Shown in pieces: positions 23,156 through 25,905 of a stretch of 25,905 bases of DNA. The position numbers and the translations under genes are program-made. The stretch spans positions 1 through 25,905 of the forward strand of contig CALEIK010000032.1 of the NCBI GenBank assembly GCA_937876195.1, in the 5' to 3' direction. This DNA is from an uncultured Flavobacteriales bacterium (lineage in GTDB: Bacteria; Bacteroidota; Bacteroidia; Flavobacteriales_D; Crocinitomicaceae). How positions within the stretch are numbered: the first letter of the stretch is position 1; the number at the start of each line of letters is the position of its first letter. The notes beneath the pieces were generated by a model. It did not search any database, was not told the origin of the DNA, and saw nothing but the letters and a program-made list of their open reading frames with translations.

Positions 23156-24871
23156 CTAGTTCTTTACAACTTTTATCACCGCCCTTTGTTCATTTTGTAC
23201 TATTTCTACAAAGTAGATTCCTGCTAGACCGTCAAGTGTTAAGTCTATGTTGTTAGTTGCAGTATAGGATTTTTTGAATATTTCCTGTCCCAGATAGGTT
23301 TTTACAGTTATGTTTGTTTTTGTTATGTTTTCACTAAATACCAGGTGCAATTTCCCACTTGTTGGATTGGGATACACCGAAAATTGATTTCCAAAACTAT
23401 TTTCAGCAACTCCAATTTCGGACATTTGCATCTTATACACAAAGACGTCATTCCCACCTGACGAATAAAGATAGTAGGTACCAACTCCTGGGTCAAAGTC
23501 TGCCGTACTTTGAAAACTCCCTGTGGCATATAGATTCCCTGAGCCATCTAGTGTAATGAAACGCCCGTAATCAGCGTAAAATCCGCCCAATTGTATTGCC
23601 CCGACAAAATTTCCTGAAGCGTCTAATTTGGAGATAAAAATGTCACTTCCTCCTCCCGAAGTAAGGTTGACTGTGTTAACTCCTGGGTCAAAGTCGACTG
23701 TACCTCCAAACGCCCCTGTTGTGTAGACATTTCCGGAGGCATCTATGGCAATGGAGCTGCCATCATTCCAATCAGTTCCACCTAGTTGTTTCGCCCAAAC
23801 AAAATTGCCTGAAGCATCTAATTTGGAAATAAAAACATCAATATTACTTCCTGAGGTGAGGTTGAAGGTGCCAATTCCTGGATCAAAATCCACTGTTCCT
23901 TCAAAGAGCCCCGTGGTGTAAACATTTCCGGAGGCATCTACCGCAATAGAATTTCCAACCTCATTGGTTGACCCACCTAATAATTGTTTTGCCCAAACAA
24001 AATTACCTACCGCATCTAATTTGGAAATAAAAATATCAGTATTACCTCCTGAGGTGAGGTTGAAGGTACCACTTCCTGGATCAAAATCGGCGGTACCACG
24101 AAACCCACCGGTAGTGTAAATATTTCCAGAGGCATCTAGTGAAATAGATCTTGGTGCCACAGAGTTTGTTCCGCCTAATTGTTTTGCCCAAATAAAATTA
24201 CCTGCAGCATCTAATTTAGAAATAAACATATCACTCGCCCCCACAGAGGTAAGGTTGAAGGAGCCAGCTCCTGGGTCAAAGTCGACTGTGTTAGAAAAAT
24301 CACCTAGGGTGTATACATTTCCAGAGGCATCTAGGGCAATGGAAAATCCATTATCCCAGCTTGTTCCACCCAATTGTTTCGCCCAGATAAAATTACCTGC
24401 AGCATCCAATTTGGAGATAAAAACATCAGCATCACCTGCCGAAGTGAGATTGAAAGTGCCAGCTCCTGGGTCAAAGTCGACGGTACCGTGGAAATACCCA
24501 GTCGTATATATATTCGCTGATGCGTCTAGCGCAATGGAGTTTCCACTTCCACTATCAAAGATCCCACTGCCGCCACTACGCATTTGTTTCGCCCAGACAA
24601 AATTACCTGCAGCATCTAATTTAGAAATAAAAACATCAGCATCACCTGCCGCGGTGAGATTGAAAGCCCCACCTCCTGGGTCAAAATCTACTGTTTCATT
24701 GAAAGCCCCTGTGGTATATACATTCCCTGAGGCATCGATGGCGATGGAATTTCCAAAAGCGTGGTTAATGCTGGTTCCACCCAATTGTCTTGCCCATTCA
24801 AAGGTTTGAGTATGTGCCTGTTGTATAATAACGGCAATCGCAAGCACTACTAAAATTGTTCTTGTTTTCAT
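23156..24871 (-). CDS. Secreted SBBP-repeat beta-propeller protein with T9SS C-terminal sorting domain
   Basis: A 571-aa exported protein. Residues 1-21 are a signal peptide (TILVVLAIAVIIQQAHTQ). Seven tandem repeats of about 65 residues follow, each with the pattern FxWAKQLGG ... SIALDASGNVYTTGxFxGTVDFDPG ... DVFISKLDAxGN, the SBBP (seven-bladed beta-propeller) type; seven copies would close one propeller. The last roughly 80 residues (VYPNPTSGKLHLVFSENI ... GIYFVEIVQNEQRAVIKVVKN) form a type A T9SS sorting domain, which directs passage across the outer membrane and cell-surface attachment by type IX secretion. DNA identity between repeats is high, so the gene is prone to repeat-number change. 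It lies between the moxR remnant and intact moxR. Function on the surface, for example adhesion, is inferred only from architecture. Confidence 0.93.
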   Translation of the reverse strand: MKTRTILVVLAIAVIIQQAHTQTFEWARQLGGTSINHAFGNSIAIDASGNVYTTGAFNETVDFDPGGGAFNLTAAGDADVFISKLDAAGNFVWAKQMRSGGSGIFDSGSGNSIALDASANIYTTGYFHGTVDFDPGAGTFNLTSAGDADVFISKLDAAGNFIWAKQLGGTSWDNGFSIALDASGNVYTLGDFSNTVDFDPGAGSFNLTSVGASDMFISKLDAAGNFIWAKQLGGTNSVAPRSISLDASGNIYTTGGFRGTADFDPGSGTFNLTSGGNTDIFISKLDAVGNFVWAKQLLGGSTNEVGNSIAVDASGNVYTTGLFEGTVDFDPGIGTFNLTSGSNIDVFISKLDASGNFVWAKQLGGTDWNDGSSIAIDASGNVYTTGAFGGTVDFDPGVNTVNLTSGGGSDIFISKLDASGNFVGAIQLGGFYADYGRFITLDGSGNLYATGSFQSTADFDPGVGTYYLYSSGGNDVFVYKMQMSEIGVAENSFGNQFSVYPNPTSGKLHLVFSENITKTNITVKTYLGQEIFKKSYTATNNIDLTLDGLAGIYFVEIVQNEQRAVIKVVKN

Positions 24872-25150
24872 TTTTGTTTATTGTTTGCTAATTCCCGTAC
24901 TTACCAACTTATGATGTTAATTACTGGAGTTACAATACCTATTTAAGGTAGATATATCGGGTTTGGTAGGTGAAGTAGTTAATTATTATTTTTTAGTTGA
25001 TGTGTTTATTTTTTATGTTTTCATCTAAAATAGTCATAAAATCGTTACTAGGTGACATTGAGTGAAACATAGATGAGCAGCACCGACTAATTAATCTCCA
25101 AAATCTTCACTTCGATTAGCGGTACTCTTCTTTGGTATACTGAAGTACAA
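24872..25150. other. AT-rich non-coding gap between the SBBP gene and moxR
   Basis: No ORF, hairpin terminator or consensus promoter was recognised. Minus-strand sequence just after the moxR stop codon has no similarity to that after the remnant's stop at 22936. Confidence 0.4.
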
Positions 25151-25905
25151 TTACAACAACTCCTGAATAATTTTATCCATAGAATATCCCTCTGCTTCCG
25201 CACGGTAATTTTTCACCAAACGGTGACGTAAAATTGGAGCAGCGACTGCTTTGACATCCTCGATGTCGGGTGAATATTTTCCCTTCATGGCAGCGTGACA
25301 TTTAGCACCAATAATTAAGTACTGCGAAGCACGTGGTCCTGCTCCCCATGTGATGAAGTCTTTGGTGACTTTTGTGGCAGTTTCATTTCCTGCTCTTGTT
25401 CGAGCAACCAATTTAACTGCATATTCGAGCACATTATCAGCAACTGGAATTCGACGGATTAAATCTTGGTATTCCATGATTTCTTCACCGTTTAAAATTT
25501 GGTTAAGCGAAATGTTCAGATCCGTGGTTGTTGACTTTACAATCGCCAATTCTTCACTGTACGATGGATAATCCACCCAAATATTGAACATGAAACGATC
25601 CAGTTGTGCTTCTGGAAGGGGATAAGTTCCTTCCTGTTCGATAGGATTTTGCGTAGCGAGTACGAAAAATGGTTGCGGTAAATCGTATGTTGTTCCAGCT
25701 GCAGTTACCTTTCTTTCTTGCATTGCTTCTAGAAGTGCAGACTGTGTTTTTGGCGGTGTTCTATTGATTTCATCCGCAAGAATGATGTTTGAAAAAATTG
25801 GACCTTTCAAAAACTTAAAATTACGACTATCGTCCAAGATTTCTGAACCGATGATGTCAGAAGGCATCAAATCCGGAGTAAACTGAATTCGGTTAAAGCT
25901 AAGTC
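25151..25905 (-). CDS. MoxR-family AAA+ ATPase (C-terminal part)
   Basis: The gene continues past the right edge: the frame is open to 25905 and reads LSFNRIQFTPDLMPSDIIGSE, internal MoxR sequence, so the Met codon near 25866 is not the start. Visible are Walker B with the family insert (IILADEINRTPPKTQSALLEAM), sensor 1 (LATQNPIEQEGTYPLPEAQLDRF) and sensor 2 (GPRASQYL) in the C-terminal lid. MoxR ATPases act as chaperones for VWA-domain proteins, usually beside DUF58 and bat genes. Here the gene's downstream neighbour is the SBBP gene and a moxR remnant, so the usual order is broken on the 3' side. Walker A lies outside the window. Confidence 0.95.
   Translation of the reverse strand, partial: LSFNRIQFTPDLMPSDIIGSEILDDSRNFKFLKGPIFSNIILADEINRTPPKTQSALLEAMQERKVTAAGTTYDLPQPFFVLATQNPIEQEGTYPLPEAQLDRFMFNIWVDYPSYSEELAIVKSTTTDLNISLNQILNGEEIMEYQDLIRRIPVADNVLEYAVKLVARTRAGNETATKVTKDFITWGAGPRASQYLIIGAKCHAAMKGKYSPDIEDVKAVAAPILRHRLVKNYRAEAEGYSMDKIIQELL

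Noticed and set aside
24255..24809. 184-aa plus-strand ORF opposite the SBBP gene
   Set aside because: It is an antisense shadow of the tandem repeats, with repeated low-complexity translation and no leader.
23450..24850. Regular repeats resembling a CRISPR or satellite array
   Set aside because: Repeats are about 195 bp, in frame, and encode SBBP propeller blades; there are no short spacers.

Overview
The window looks like a chromosomal segment of a Bacteroidota bacterium, probably Flavobacteriales close to Fluviicola/Crocinitomicaceae. The lineage is inferred. The supporting signs are TAnnTTTG-type -7 boxes, A-rich leaders in place of strong Shine-Dalgarno sites, a type IX secretion C-terminal sorting domain, and Bacteroidota-type families (DUF2452, DUF2975/YozG-like pair, MoxR).

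Positions 1-16064 are ordinary core genome: the N-terminal end of a UvrD/PcrA helicase (minus), class II fructose-bisphosphate aldolase and accD, rpsO and pnp in the classic order, a secreted hypothetical protein, a small conserved hypothetical protein, a DASS-type anion transporter, yaaA, a GT-C-like membrane glycosyltransferase, an ABC-2 permease/ATPase pair, a DUF2452 protein, elongation factor P, an MscS channel gene that appears frameshifted, and an FkbM methyltransferase. Several gaps hold AT-rich hairpin repeats built from short reiterated words. They include a perfect 24-bp stem (7113-7172) and near-identical repeats on both sides of rpsO.

Positions 16065-22830 are accessory. Three consecutive minus-strand modules are separated by related stem-loop repeats (about 16401-16528, 19043-19119, 20303-20440; a fourth, different hairpin lies at 22761-22831). 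Each module has ends complementary to each other rather than to its neighbour's end, which is the logic of integron gene cassettes, but the core site is not the canonical one and no integrase is in the window. Module I carries a DUF2975 membrane protein, an XRE regulator and a secreted esterase, behind a promoter overlapped by two palindromes. Module II carries an OmpA-domain envelope protein. Module III carries a 763-aa DUF262 (GmrSD-like) protein with an HNH-type motif and a C-terminal HEPN-like RNxxxH motif, a plausible stand-alone anti-phage effector.

Positions 22936-25905 contain a truncated extra copy of the last 32 codons of moxR. It differs from the intact copy by 10 synonymous and 0 amino-acid-changing substitutions. 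Next come a seven-repeat SBBP beta-propeller protein with a T9SS sorting domain, and the 3' part of moxR running off the right edge. The truncated copy marks a recombination or insertion scar at the moxR 3' end. No rRNA, tRNA, CRISPR array, transposase or integrase was recognised.
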